Of a DNA stretch of 45,483 bases, positions 16,758-24,502 are shown one piece after another (the stretch's first letter is position 1; each line of letters begins with the position of its first letter). Under the pieces are notes generated by a model. That model saw nothing but the letters and a program-made list of their open reading frames with translations, was not told the DNA's origin and ran no database searches. This stretch comes from CAYUNA01 sp047629355 (GTDB taxonomy: Bacteria > Bacteroidota > Bacteroidia > Chitinophagales > Saprospiraceae): NCBI GenBank assembly GCA_047629355.1, contig JBLHWU010000011.1:1-45483 (forward strand), written 5' to 3'. A program made the translations under genes and the position numbers.

Positions 16758-17531
16758 TTAATCGAACTTCCCTCGTTCCACCGCCGCATCTCGCAGCCGT
16801 TGCAAAAATGGGGAGGCAAAAATAAAATCTTGCAGTAAATCACTTTTGCTCGTTAATACTTCGTCTTTTGCGCCTTGCCAGACTAATTTTCCAAGGTGAA
16901 GCAAGCAAATATTGTCGCCGGTCTCCATTACCGAATTCATATCATGGGTATTGATAATGGTCGTCATGTTATTTTCGACTGTGATGTCGCGAATGAGTTC
17001 GTCGATAACCATAGCGGTTTTGGGATCAAGACCAGAGTTCGGTTCATCGCAAAACAGATAATTCGGTTCTAGGACGATCGCGCGGGCAATACCGACGCGC
17101 TTTTGTTGTCCACCCGAAACTTCCGAGGGATAATCATGATTTTTACCATCCAAATCAACGCGTTCCAAGCAGTAATTCACCCGGTCAAGCTTTTCCTTTT
17201 TGGTCAAATTGGTAAACATATCCAACGGAAATCGAATGTTTTCCTCCACCGACATCGAGTCAAATAAGGCTGAACCTTGAAACAACATCCCGACTTTCAT
17301 TCGAATGGCGCGAATTTGTTTTTTATTCAATTCCATCAAGTTCACATCATTGTACCAAATCAATCCAGATGTTGGCTGCATCAAGCCCACCAATATTTTT
17401 AACAAAACCGTTTTTCCCGCACCACTTCGTCCAATAATCAAATTGGTCTTACCTGCGTAAAACTCTGCGGTGATGCCTTTCAACACCTCATTTTCATCAA
17501 ACGATTTAAATATGTTTTCTGCTTTAATCAT
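16758..17531 (-). CDS. mlaF: MlaF-type ABC transporter ATP-binding protein
   Basis: A 257-residue ABC ATPase. It has Walker A IGRSGAGKT (33-41), a Q-loop (LFQGSALFDSMSVEENIRFP), signature SGGQQKRVGIARA (139-151), Walker B LFCDEPNSGLDP (159-170) and the H-switch NTHDMNSVM. The GSALFDSMSV segment is typical of MlaF/MkL-type ATPases, which energise phospholipid transport between the two membranes. It is the second gene after mlaE, separated by a 108-bp palindromic spacer (F2). The MCE substrate-binding subunit is not adjacent; an MCE gene lies at 39757-40794. Confidence 0.93.
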   Translation of the reverse strand: MIKAENIFKSFDENEVLKGITAEFYAGKTNLIIGRSGAGKTVLLKILVGLMQPTSGLIWYNDVNLMELNKKQIRAIRMKVGMLFQGSALFDSMSVEENIRFPLDMFTNLTKKEKLDRVNYCLERVDLDGKNHDYPSEVSGGQQKRVGIARAIVLEPNYLFCDEPNSGLDPKTAMVIDELIRDITVENNMTTIINTHDMNSVMETGDNICLLHLGKLVWQGAKDEVLTSKSDLLQDFIFASPFLQRLRDAAVERGKFD

Positions 17532-17539
17532 ATATATTA

Positions 17540-17634
17540 AGAAGTCAGAGGTCAGACCATTTTATTGTCAGAGGTCAGATAAAACCTTACACCATCTGAC
17601 TTCTGACAATGAAATGGTCTGGCTTCTGACTTCT
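17540..17634. repeat. GTCAG palindromic spacer F2 between mlaE and mlaF
   Basis: AGAAGTCAGAGGTCAGACCA (left) is mirrored by TGGTCTGGCTTCTGACTTCT (right). Inner blocks TTGTCAGAGGTCAGAT and ATCTGACTTCTGACAA also pair, giving arms near 40 bp. The units are variants of GTCAGAAGTCAGA. It lies within the presumed mlaE-mlaF transcript. Confidence 0.75.
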
Positions 17635-17639
17635 TTTTT

Positions 17640-18389
17640 TTAAGTTGTTAAAATTACGGCAATTACGTAATCTGCCAATAAAATCAGGATGTCGCTAAAC
17701 ACGACCGCGTTCGTACTGGCTGCACCCAATTCAATCGCACCACCTCGTACAAAATACCCTTGAAACGAAGGAACTGCTGATAAAATAAAGGCAAAAGTAA
17801 TCGCTTTTACATACATCAGGATGATATTGAACGGTACAAAAAACGAGCGCAATCCACGCACATATTCTTCATTCGTCAATTTTTCGGGCAACACTGTCGC
17901 CATCCAACCGCCGAGAATCGCTACATACGCCGCCACGGTCACTAACAACGGAATTACAATCATTGCTGCAATAATACGCGGCATGATGAGGTAACTTGCG
18001 GTGTTGACGCCCATCAATTCCATTGCGTCAATGTGTTCTTTTTGGCGCATTCCACCAATTTCGGCAGCGATATTTGAACCGACTTTACCTGCCAAAACAA
18101 GGCAAGTAATCGTTGGTGCAGATTCGATAATCGCCAAGTCACGGACGATGTAGCCGATATAATAACGAGGCACGAGTCCTCCGTCCAATTGATAGGCAAA
18201 TTGAATAGCCGTCACCGCTCCAATAAAAATTGCGATTAATATCACAACGATCAGCGACCCTACCCCAATATCGACCATTTGGCGCAAAATCTCCTTCCAG
18301 TACATAGAAAACTTGCCTGAGGGTCGGCTAAAAACCGAGCGCATCAGCATCACAAATCGTCCAAAATGGTAGAATACTTTAAAATCCAT
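17640..18389 (-). CDS. mlaE: MlaE-type ABC transporter permease
   Basis: A 249-residue inner-membrane permease of the MlaE family. It has an N-terminal amphipathic stretch and about five membrane segments: IGVGSLIVVILIAIFIGAVT, then IIESAPTITCLVLAGKVGSN, MPRIIAAMIVIPLLVTVAAY, IILMYVKAITFAFILSAVP and a C-terminal helix. The family signatures AGKVGSNIAAEIGGMR and EHIDAMELMGVN are present. With MlaF and an MCE protein it forms the phospholipid shuttle that maintains outer membrane asymmetry. It is the first gene of the mlaE-mlaF pair. Confidence 0.94.
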   Translation of the reverse strand: MDFKVFYHFGRFVMLMRSVFSRPSGKFSMYWKEILRQMVDIGVGSLIVVILIAIFIGAVTAIQFAYQLDGGLVPRYYIGYIVRDLAIIESAPTITCLVLAGKVGSNIAAEIGGMRQKEHIDAMELMGVNTASYLIMPRIIAAMIVIPLLVTVAAYVAILGGWMATVLPEKLTNEEYVRGLRSFFVPFNIILMYVKAITFAFILSAVPSFQGYFVRGGAIELGAASTNAVVFSDILILLADYVIAVILTT

Positions 18390-18411
18390 ATACGTTGAAA
18401 ATACCTTAAAA

Positions 18412-18444
18412 AGAGGTCAGAAGTCAAAGGTCAGAGGTCAGAAG
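18412..18444. repeat. GTCAG spacer F3, upstream of mlaE
   Basis: AGAGGTCAGAAGTCAAAGGT, then CAGAGGTCAGAAG: direct variants of GGTCAGAAGTCA without the inverted arm seen in F1, F2 and F4. It is close to the mlaE start. Confidence 0.5.
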
Positions 18445-18545
18445 CAGCAGTTTTATCTACTGGATTTTCAGACTTTTTCGATATTTTTTATCGCTGTCCT
18501 TTGCTAATTTCCAAATGGGCAATTATTAAATTAGTTTTCTCTTTC

Positions 18546-18622
18546 TAGGACGGTGGACTTCCATCCACCTGGTAATTCTTTTAAAAATGAATTCTCATTG
18601 TGGACGGAAGTCCACTGTCCTA
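18546..18622. repeat. Hairpin with 23-nt arms
   Basis: TAGGACGGTGGACTTCCATC (extending to CAC) pairs with the mirrored block ending GGAAGTCCACTGTCCTA. The loop of about 31 nt is A/T-rich. Each arm also contains a small internal palindrome (GTGGACTTCCATCCAC). It looks like an intergenic repeat of REP type. Confidence 0.65.
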
Positions 18623-18830
18623 TGAAATTTGCTGGCAAAAATAGTTTAATTTTTTTAAAATGGAAATTTCCGCATTTTTAATTAGAGATTAAACGGTTGC
18701 TAACGGCATTTTAAACGTCTGAAAGCGCAAGATGTTGGTTTTTTGTAAAAAAAGAAATGAGTATCTGTCCGATTTTTCGGCTATACTCAATATGACAAAA
18801 TAATTAGAAAATTATTCTTTCTTTTGCAAC

Positions 18831-19532
18831 ATGAAAATAATAATCACAGGAGCAACCAAAGGAATTGGTCGCGCAATCACGAATATTTTTGCCAAAAACG
18901 GTTTTGATTTGGCATTATGCGCTCGAACGCAGGCAGATTTAGATCAATGTAAAACTGATTTGCAAAAAGAATTTCCGACTATCGAAATTTTAACGAAAGT
19001 TGTTGATGTTAGCAAAAAAGAGGAAGTTTTGTCATTTGCTGATTTCGTTAAATCAAAATGGTCGAAAGTGGATATTTTGATGAACAACGCAGGAGTGTTT
19101 CTACCTGGCGAAATTGCGAATGAAGAAGATGGTAAGTTGGAAAGTCAAATTGAAACAAATTTGTACAGTGCCTATCATTTGACGCGCGCCATTTTGCCGA
19201 TAATGCTGCCGCAAAAAGCAGGGCATGTATTTAATATGTGTTCGATTGCCAGTAAAATTGCATATCCAAACGGTGGGTCTTATAGTATTTCAAAATTTGC
19301 GCTACTTGGTTTTTCCAAGGTTTTGCGGGAAGAAATGAAGGATAAAGGCATTCGGGTGACCAGTATTTTGCCAGGCGCAACTTGGTCGGCAAGTTGGGCG
19401 GGTGTTGATTTGCCAGAGAGTCGATTGGCGAAAGCGGAAGATATTGCGAAGGTAATTTGGAGTGCTTGGGAATTGAGTGATTCTGCAGTTTTGGAGGAAG
19501 TGGTAATTAGACCGCAGTTGGGAGATTTGTAA
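18831..19532 (+). CDS. Short-chain dehydrogenase/reductase
   Basis: A 233-residue classical SDR with the cofactor motif TGATKGIG (6-13), NNAG (85-88) and an active site with Ser138 upstream of YSISK (Tyr151, Lys155). It probably uses NADP(H) or NAD(H) with an alcohol or ketone substrate that cannot be predicted. No signal peptide, so cytoplasmic. The gene is monocistronic: a family A hairpin follows the stop. The start at 18831 begins directly at the first beta-strand of the Rossmann fold. Confidence 0.93.
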   Translation: MKIIITGATKGIGRAITNIFAKNGFDLALCARTQADLDQCKTDLQKEFPTIEILTKVVDVSKKEEVLSFADFVKSKWSKVDILMNNAGVFLPGEIANEEDGKLESQIETNLYSAYHLTRAILPIMLPQKAGHVFNMCSIASKIAYPNGGSYSISKFALLGFSKVLREEMKDKGIRVTSILPGATWSASWAGVDLPESRLAKAEDIAKVIWSAWELSDSAVLEEVVIRPQLGDL

Positions 19533-19552
19533 GTAGATGAAGCTATTTCTAC

Positions 19553-19650
19553 TTTAAGACTCTTAAATTCGATGCAAAACACAAAGGGCGTTTGAGGGAG
19601 AAAAATGGTTTTAAAACCATTTTCTTCCCTCAAACCCCCTTTGTTAAGAC
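19553..19650 (+). repeat. Family A element copy 6 (Z only)
   Basis: A near-perfect palindrome of 64 bp at 19581-19644, with arms starting ACAAAGGGCGTTTGAGGGAG and ending CAAACCCCCTTTGT. The preceding block (TTCTACTTTAAGACTCTTAA) matches copy 3 at 13345-13364. GAAGCT at 19540 and AGCTTC at 19658 are also mirrored outside it. It separates the convergent SDR and beta-helix genes. Confidence 0.8.
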
Positions 19651-19675
19651 CAAAAAAAGCTTCATGCACACCTTA

Positions 19676-21673
19676 CTAGAAATCTCGCTTCACTACTTTC
19701 CTAATCTCCACTTCTCCCCCATTTTCCATTTTTAAAAAGTAAATCCCTATTTCCAAATCGCTTAAATCTAACGCATCGTTTTGTTTAAAAACACCCCTTT
19801 GAATCTCCTGTCCATTTACATGAAATAAGAAATAATGCAGCTCATCTTCCTCCTGCCAAATCTCCAAAACATCCGTCACAGGATTTGGAAAAATCTGAAT
19901 ATTTTTTGTGAAAAAATCAATCGCCACCGTCAAACTATAAGCGTGCGCCCCATCTAAATCCACTTGCCGAAGCCGATAATAATTCAATCCTGCCGTTGGT
20001 TTTTTATCTGAAAAATAATAGTTATCTGCATCATTAGAACGCACTATCTTTCCTATTTTTTCAAAATTCTGTCCAACGATACCGCGCTCAATTTCAAAAT
20101 GACTATGATTGATTTCTGCTTCCGTCATCCATTTTAATTGAATAAAATCATCCACTTGTCGCCCTGCAAAGTCAACAAATTCGACAGGTAGCACCATCTG
20201 TGATTCAAATGCGCCCATATCCACGCGGGCATTCACGAGACGAGTATTTCCAACAAAATCGGTTTCTCCTACAGCCGTTGTGAAAGTTGGGTCACCCGAA
20301 TTAATCGCCGCCGAAGTCGAAGCAATATCAAAATTTTGTGCACCCGCATCCATAAAATCAGCAGTCGCAAAAATTGAATTGGTTTCTTTGCCAGAATCGG
20401 TTTGGTAGTTAGCAAAACCCGTCCACATTTGTCCTTCATATTGGGTGACAACCGCCGCTGTACCGTTAGGATGATGGTATAAATTATAATCTAGAGTCAA
20501 TCCCGTCGAGCTTGCACCGCCCGGCGTATCTCGAACAATTGTCAGCAGCTTCTCCGTATTTTGTGCAGAAAAAATATTGTTTTTGATTGTGCAGTTTTCC
20601 GTGTATTCAACCAGCAATTCTGCGTTGAAAGAAGTATTGGTCGTATTATTATCATAAAACGTATTGTTCAAAACTTAGCTATTTGTCACCTTGCCCGTCG
20701 TCGGAAAATTATAACCACCAATCCCGATACCTGATTCCAAATTTTGATACGCAATGTTATCTCGCACAATCACATTGGTCGTGATGTGTCCGTTTTCTTC
20801 GCAGCCTATTTCAAAACCACGACCGTTTCCATAGCAGGTGTTTCGCTCAATGACCACATCCTGTCCACCGTCCACATAAATGCCCGCTGAAACCGCGTAG
20901 GCACTTACACAATTGTAAACCGTATTTTCCTTTACTACGCCATTCCGCGCCATATCCGTCATAGGCTCAGTGCTGACACCGTAACCTCCTGCAATGTCAA
21001 TTCCGATATTGGAAATATCGTGAACGGTGTTGTTTGATATTTCAAAATTATCGACATTTCCACTCAAGGTAAGAGCTTCACTAAAACCTGTTCGGCAATC
21101 AAAAATTTCGTTATTCTGAACTAAGATATTCGAACAAGCTACCGTTGGATTTTCATTATAAACGACAAATGGATTAACGTTGGTACTTGAATTTACCGTC
21201 GCATTTGGGTCGTTAGAAAAATGGATATTAGAAATTTGATTATTGGTGATTTCAAGATTACTTGAACCATTGGTAATATAAATACCAGAGGAAAAATTGC
21301 CTGTAGAATTGGTAAAATGCAAACCGTCAACCTTCAAATAATTTTGACCGAAGATTACAAATAATTCTGTTTGATTACTGTCGTCGCTGTCGCCGTCGAT
21401 GATGACTTGGTCATTATTAAAGTTGGTGAAAGTAATGTAATTGCCCGCTGTTCCGCTGACGTTGACCCAAGTTTCTTGGAAATACGTGCCTGTTTTGATG
21501 TAGACGGTTTGACCGGGCAGTAAGGTATTGGCGGCGTGTTGAAGTGTTGCCCAAGGTTGAGCTTCTGAGCCAGAATTACTGTCATTCCCAGCGGTGGTGA
21601 TGTAGAAATCTTGCGCGAAGCAGTTGGAGGAGAGGAATAAAAATAAGTAAAGAATGGTCGATTTCATAGTCAT
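19676..21673 (-). pseudogene. Beta-helix (NosD-like) protein with T9SS tail, interrupted by an ochre stop
   Basis: One frame of 665 codons with an in-frame TAA at 20675-20677 (codon 333). The start has a signal peptide (LYLFLFLSSNCFAQ), then TTAGNDSNSGSEAQPWATLQ, typical of DUF1565/parallel beta-helix proteins. Repeated strand-turn units follow (LEITNNQISNI, NILVQNNEIFDC, VVIERNTCYGNGRG, VIVRDNIAYQN). Just past the stop the helix pattern resumes (LNNTFYDNNTTNT, TIKNNIFSAQN), then a linker with VELVDF-like strands and a C-terminal T9SS type A sorting domain (IQIFPNPVTDVLEIWQ). It is probably a secreted polysaccharide-binding or -cleaving protein. Apart from the stop the frame is undamaged. The open pieces are 20675-21673 and 19676-20671. 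Confidence 0.82.
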
Positions 21674-21700
21674 TTTTGATTAGACTTATTGTCCTTTAAA

Positions 21701-21828
21701 AATGCTTGTATGAAATTTAGATTTTTTTGCTAGTTTTCTTTAAAAAATCATTGAATAGTCCCTCCTATTGAATGATTTTTTAAAGGAAAATGGCGGAAAA
21801 AGATATTTTCAGACGAGTATTTATTAAA
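21701..21828. repeat. Inverted-repeat element D2
   Basis: The central stem at 21733-21790 (TTTTCTTTAAAAAATCATTG against CAATGATTTTTTAAAGGAAAA read inverted) is the same design as D1 at 10165-10219. The shoulders TTTTTGCTA and TGGCGGAAAAAG also pair. Confidence 0.6.
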
Positions 21829-21847
21829 GGGTAACAAGTCTATTAGT

Positions 21848-21906
21848 AAAATGGTGGTTTAATGGGACGCATTTTTTTAAAATGCGTCCCATTAAACCAC
21901 CATTTT
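21848..21906. terminator. Perfect 28-bp stem hairpin
   Basis: AAAATGGTGGTTTAATGGGA... and its exact complement ...TCCCATTAAACCACCATTTT flank a TTT loop. All 28 pairs are Watson-Crick. It lies 46 bp downstream of the anti-sigma stop, so it probably ends the sigma/anti-sigma transcript. The layout resembles family A hairpins, but the sequence is unrelated. Confidence 0.65.
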
Positions 21907-21952
21907 CAAAAATAAAAATTACAGGAAATATCAATACAGGACAAGTGACCAA

Positions 21953-22642
21953 TCATTCCTTCACTTCAAATCGCCCAACTTTACCAAGTTTTCCATTCAT
22001 TCTTATTTCAAAATAATAAACACCCGAAGCAAGCATATTTTTTACTTTAAAATCAACTATCCCATTTTCAAGAATGACCATTTCTTTAGCAAAAACGAAT
22101 CGCTCTTCGACGAAATCTACTTTTTGATTGTTCCAAATCGTCATTTTAGCACGTTGAATTTCACCGATAAAATTACCGCTAAAATCCAATGCCTTTTTAT
22201 TGGCAACTACCTTAAAATCAGCTACTCGTTTGCCCGTTTCCAAATCGCGCATATCCATCGAATTTTCAATAAATTCATTGCGAATAAATGCCTCGGCAAT
22301 CGGCACATTTGCAGGCATTTCATAAGGTTGAATTAACTCGGTAGGTGGTATAAAATTATCGACCGAATCACGATTTTGAAAGAAGAAAAAAGCAGCAATC
22401 GCCAATAATAAAAGACCAGCAATCACTCCAATGGTTAGTTTATATCCGCCCGAAGATGGTATCGATGTTATACTACCCGGAACTGCTGTCGTTTGCAGCG
22501 TTTTGAAGAGTGTTCTTGTCGCCTCTACTTCTTTGCGTAGTGCCAAGTTCATCACCATTTGAAAAGTAAAATCAGATAATTCCCCCGCACTCAATTCATT
22601 GCGTAGGTATTGTTCTATAGTTTCCTTTGAAATATTATTCAT
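21953..22642 (-). CDS. Putative anti-sigma factor, single-pass membrane protein
   Basis: A 229-residue protein. The N-terminal cytoplasmic region (1-66) resembles the start of anti-sigma proteins (ISKETIEQYLRNELSAGELS) but lacks the zinc-binding HxxxCxxC motif. One membrane segment follows (about 69-88, GVIAGLLLLAIAAFFFF), then an extracytoplasmic domain rich in beta structure ending GVYYFEIRMNGKLGKVGRFE, which recalls T9SS-like or Ig-like folds. It starts 6 bp after the sigma factor gene, so the two are co-transcribed and probably translationally coupled. Function is inferred from context. Confidence 0.72.
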   Translation of the reverse strand: MNNISKETIEQYLRNELSAGELSDFTFQMVMNLALRKEVEATRTLFKTLQTTAVPGSITSIPSSGGYKLTIGVIAGLLLLAIAAFFFFQNRDSVDNFIPPTELIQPYEMPANVPIAEAFIRNEFIENSMDMRDLETGKRVADFKVVANKKALDFSGNFIGEIQRAKMTIWNNQKVDFVEERFVFAKEMVILENGIVDFKVKNMLASGVYYFEIRMNGKLGKVGRFEVKE

Positions 22643-22648
22643 GCCATT

Positions 22649-23269
22649 TTATTCTTTTAAAGCATTGATAACCAATATTTTGAGCTTATCTAAAGCTCGT
22701 TGTTTTCGTTTGCGGCAAGCAGCAGCTTCAAGCCCCAAATTAAGGGCAATACTACCTAACTCTTCTCCCTTAGCAAAGCGCACCAATAGCTCTTTATCCG
22801 TTGGATTCAGTAGCTCGAGTTGGTCGCGAAGTTCCAAAATAGCTTCTCGTTCTTGCTCCTCACGAATAGATAAATCGTCCTGGTATTCCGTCAAATTACT
22901 AGTTCGCACATCATCAGTGAAGTACAATAGTTTATCGCGCCGTACCCGATAGTAACCTTCCTTTAATTTGAATTCCGCAATCCGAAACATCAGACTGCGT
23001 AGCTCCGGCAATGACTGAAATTGACCTCCTGCAAACTGTTCGTAAAAACGAAAGAGGCTATTGGCAAATACTTCTTCGATAAATTCATCGACCGAAGCAA
23101 TCGTACCCGCAGGCAAATTTCCATCAATTTTAAACAAATACGGTTTGACTTTGGCGCGGAACATGTCCATCAGCCATTGCCATTCCGGTTGCGCTTGTCC
23201 ACGCAATTGCTCAAGAAAATGTAAAAATTTTATTCCGGGATCATAACTCAATTTTGTAACACTCATCAA
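22649..23269 (-). CDS. Sigma-70 family (ECF-like) RNA polymerase sigma factor
   Basis: A 206-residue protein. The region 2-like part (about 55-115) contains VDEFIEEVFANSLFRFYEQF and LRSLMFRIAEFKLKEGYYRV. After an acidic linker comes a region 4 helix-turn-helix (about 150-205: LLNPTDKELLVRFAKGEELG, then IALNLGLEAAACRKRKQRAL). The order and spacing fit an ECF-type sigma factor, though region 2 is diverged. The adjoining membrane protein is the likely cognate anti-sigma. Targets are unknown. The start could be MSVTKL, one codon later. Confidence 0.82.
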   Translation of the reverse strand: MMSVTKLSYDPGIKFLHFLEQLRGQAQPEWQWLMDMFRAKVKPYLFKIDGNLPAGTIASVDEFIEEVFANSLFRFYEQFAGGQFQSLPELRSLMFRIAEFKLKEGYYRVRRDKLLYFTDDVRTSNLTEYQDDLSIREEQEREAILELRDQLELLNPTDKELLVRFAKGEELGSIALNLGLEAAACRKRKQRALDKLKILVINALKE

Positions 23270-23448
23270 CCTTATGAATTGAAACCGCTAACTTGTGACA
23301 TGCAGTTGGTATTTTATTTTAATAATAGAAAGCCGACGACTGCCAATATATTTTAATATGATAAATACCCCAACACAATTAAGTAATGGTAAAATAATAA
23401 GTAGGTGACCTTAACTTCAAAATTATAGAGACTACTGGTGTAGCCCGA

Positions 23449-23622
23449 AAATAACTACCTATCTAAAACAAAGGGAGTTTGATGGGTGAAAATGGTTTTG
23501 TAAAAACCGTTTTCACCCATCAATAACCTCACTCGCCTCGCCGAAGGCGAGGCTCACTATGTTTTAGGAAGCTCGAAAATCTTAGGATTTTCGAGCTTCT
23601 CAAATTAAGTAGGTAGTTATTT
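23449..23622 (-). repeat. Family A element copy 5 (Z-Y-X)
   Basis: The ends are perfect 13-bp inverted repeats (23449-23461 AAATAACTACCTA; 23610-23622 TAGGTAGTTATTT). Inside: Z at 23479-23523 (core TGGGTGAAAATGG / CCGTTTTCACCCA), Y at 23535-23553 (GCCTCGCC-gaa-GGCGAGGC) and X at 23568-23599 (GAAGCTCGAAAATC-ttag-GATTTTCGAGCTTC). Here X is a perfect 14-bp hairpin, showing what the degraded X modules of other copies derive from. Module order is reversed relative to copies 2, 4 and 8. Confidence 0.88.
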
Positions 23623-23974
23623 AAGAGTTGTTGCACTAGCGAATTGTTATTTTTAAAATTTGAGGTGGATGCCTCTCTGTGAGATTTCCAACCACAAAGA
23701 TATTCAATTCTAAATGCTTCTCCCATTTTTTTTTAAATTAAGCACGCCCATTTTTTTTAAAAAAAAAGTAATTTTTAAAATGTTTCATAAAAAAAACAAG
23801 CACTAATCCCCTGTTAATCAGAAGCTTACTAAATATGCTAAATTTATTTTCAAAAAAAACCACACCTCCGTGTCACATCTAAACCACCTCAATACATAAG
23901 GGAGAGAGAAATATTAAGTAAAACTTTAAATTTACCTAAAACTCAATATAAAAATTAACAACTCAATATTTTAA

Positions 23975-24031
23975 GCATCTGGCAGCGGCTCTTGCCTTTC
24001 TAAAAAAACGTCGTTGCCAGATTGCTTTTTT
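23975..24031 (+). terminator. Terminator- or attenuator-like hairpin upstream of the peptide gene
   Basis: GCATCTGGCAGCG pairs with CGTTGCCAGATTGC and is followed by six T. It lies 180 bp before the peptide start and could be a leader attenuator or the end of a small upstream transcript. Confidence 0.5.
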
Positions 24032-24212
24032 GATACTAAAAGACCAAAGAAAGCAGATTTTTTTTAGAAAAAAATAAGTTGAATACGCTCAAAATTTAAC
24101 GAGTTTGCATTGTTGGAATATTAAATTCCTCGGTCAGTTCTATGCCTACTCGTCACTAAGATTAACTGATTACAAAACATTAATTGAACTCAAAATTTTA
24201 AAAAAAATAAAG

Positions 24213-24332
24213 ATGAAAAATACAGTTACAACTAATACGAAATTGAATGATTTGAAGAAATTGGCGCTTAAGAAAAAGGAGGCGAAGATGGTGAAAGGAG
24301 GGATTGTAATTGGTGATTGGGTAGAAATGTAG
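24213..24332 (+). CDS. Double-glycine leader peptide (RiPP or bacteriocin-like precursor)
   Basis: A 39-residue peptide. The leader is lysine-rich (LNDLKKLALKKKEAKMVKGG) and ends in Gly-Gly, like the leaders processed by C39-peptidase ABC exporters and those of Bacteroidota natural-product precursors (LKKEEL-KVKGG pattern). The putative core is very short: IVIGDWVEM, without Cys, so lanthionine or disulphide bridges are excluded. The ATG follows an A-rich leader (AAAAAAAATAAAG), usual for this phylum. No exporter or modification enzyme is nearby, so any maturation machinery must be encoded elsewhere. A longer frame from 24105 exists, but this ATG begins the recognisable leader. Confidence 0.6.
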   Translation: MKNTVTTNTKLNDLKKLALKKKEAKMVKGGIVIGDWVEM

Positions 24333-24370
24333 GTTGGAAAATCATTTAATTTTTCGACAAGTTTATCAAA

Positions 24371-24502
24371 GTAGTTGACACTGGATGAAGGTTTTGAAAA
24401 TTAAATATTTTTTTTACTACTTATAAGTAATTGATATTCAATGACTTATAAGAGTTGAAAAAATATTGGCATTTCGAGAAGTTCATCGAGTGTCAACTAC
24501 TC
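24371..24502. repeat. 132-bp palindromic element after the peptide gene
   Basis: The outer arms AAGTAGTTGACACTGGATGA and TCATCGAGTGTCAACTACT are inverted. The centre TTATAAGTAATTGATATTCA is followed by ATGACTTATAA, also palindromic. It abuts the stop codon of the downstream minus-strand gene, so it may terminate both convergent transcripts. Confidence 0.65.

Larger units (their letters stand above)
18390..18830. other. Intergenic region with three self-complementary elements
   Basis: The region lies between the divergent mlaE and SDR genes. It contains a partial GTCAG spacer F3 (18412-18444), a long hairpin (18546-18622) and a smaller hairpin at about 18757-18787 (GAGTAT-ctgt-CCGA and TCGG-ct-ATACTC) upstream of the SDR gene. 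No gene is visible. Confidence 0.6.
23270..24212. other. Intergenic region upstream of the double-glycine peptide
   Basis: It holds a fragment of a B-type end at about 23383-23406 (AAGTAATGGTAAAATAATAA), family A copy 5 (23449-23622), a T-rich stretch and a terminator-like hairpin (23975-24031). No convincing gene is seen; a 65-codon frame at 23529-23726 lies across repeat DNA. Confidence 0.55.

Noticed and set aside
23529..23726. 65-codon minus-strand frame
   Set aside because: It runs through the Y and X hairpins of family A copy 5.
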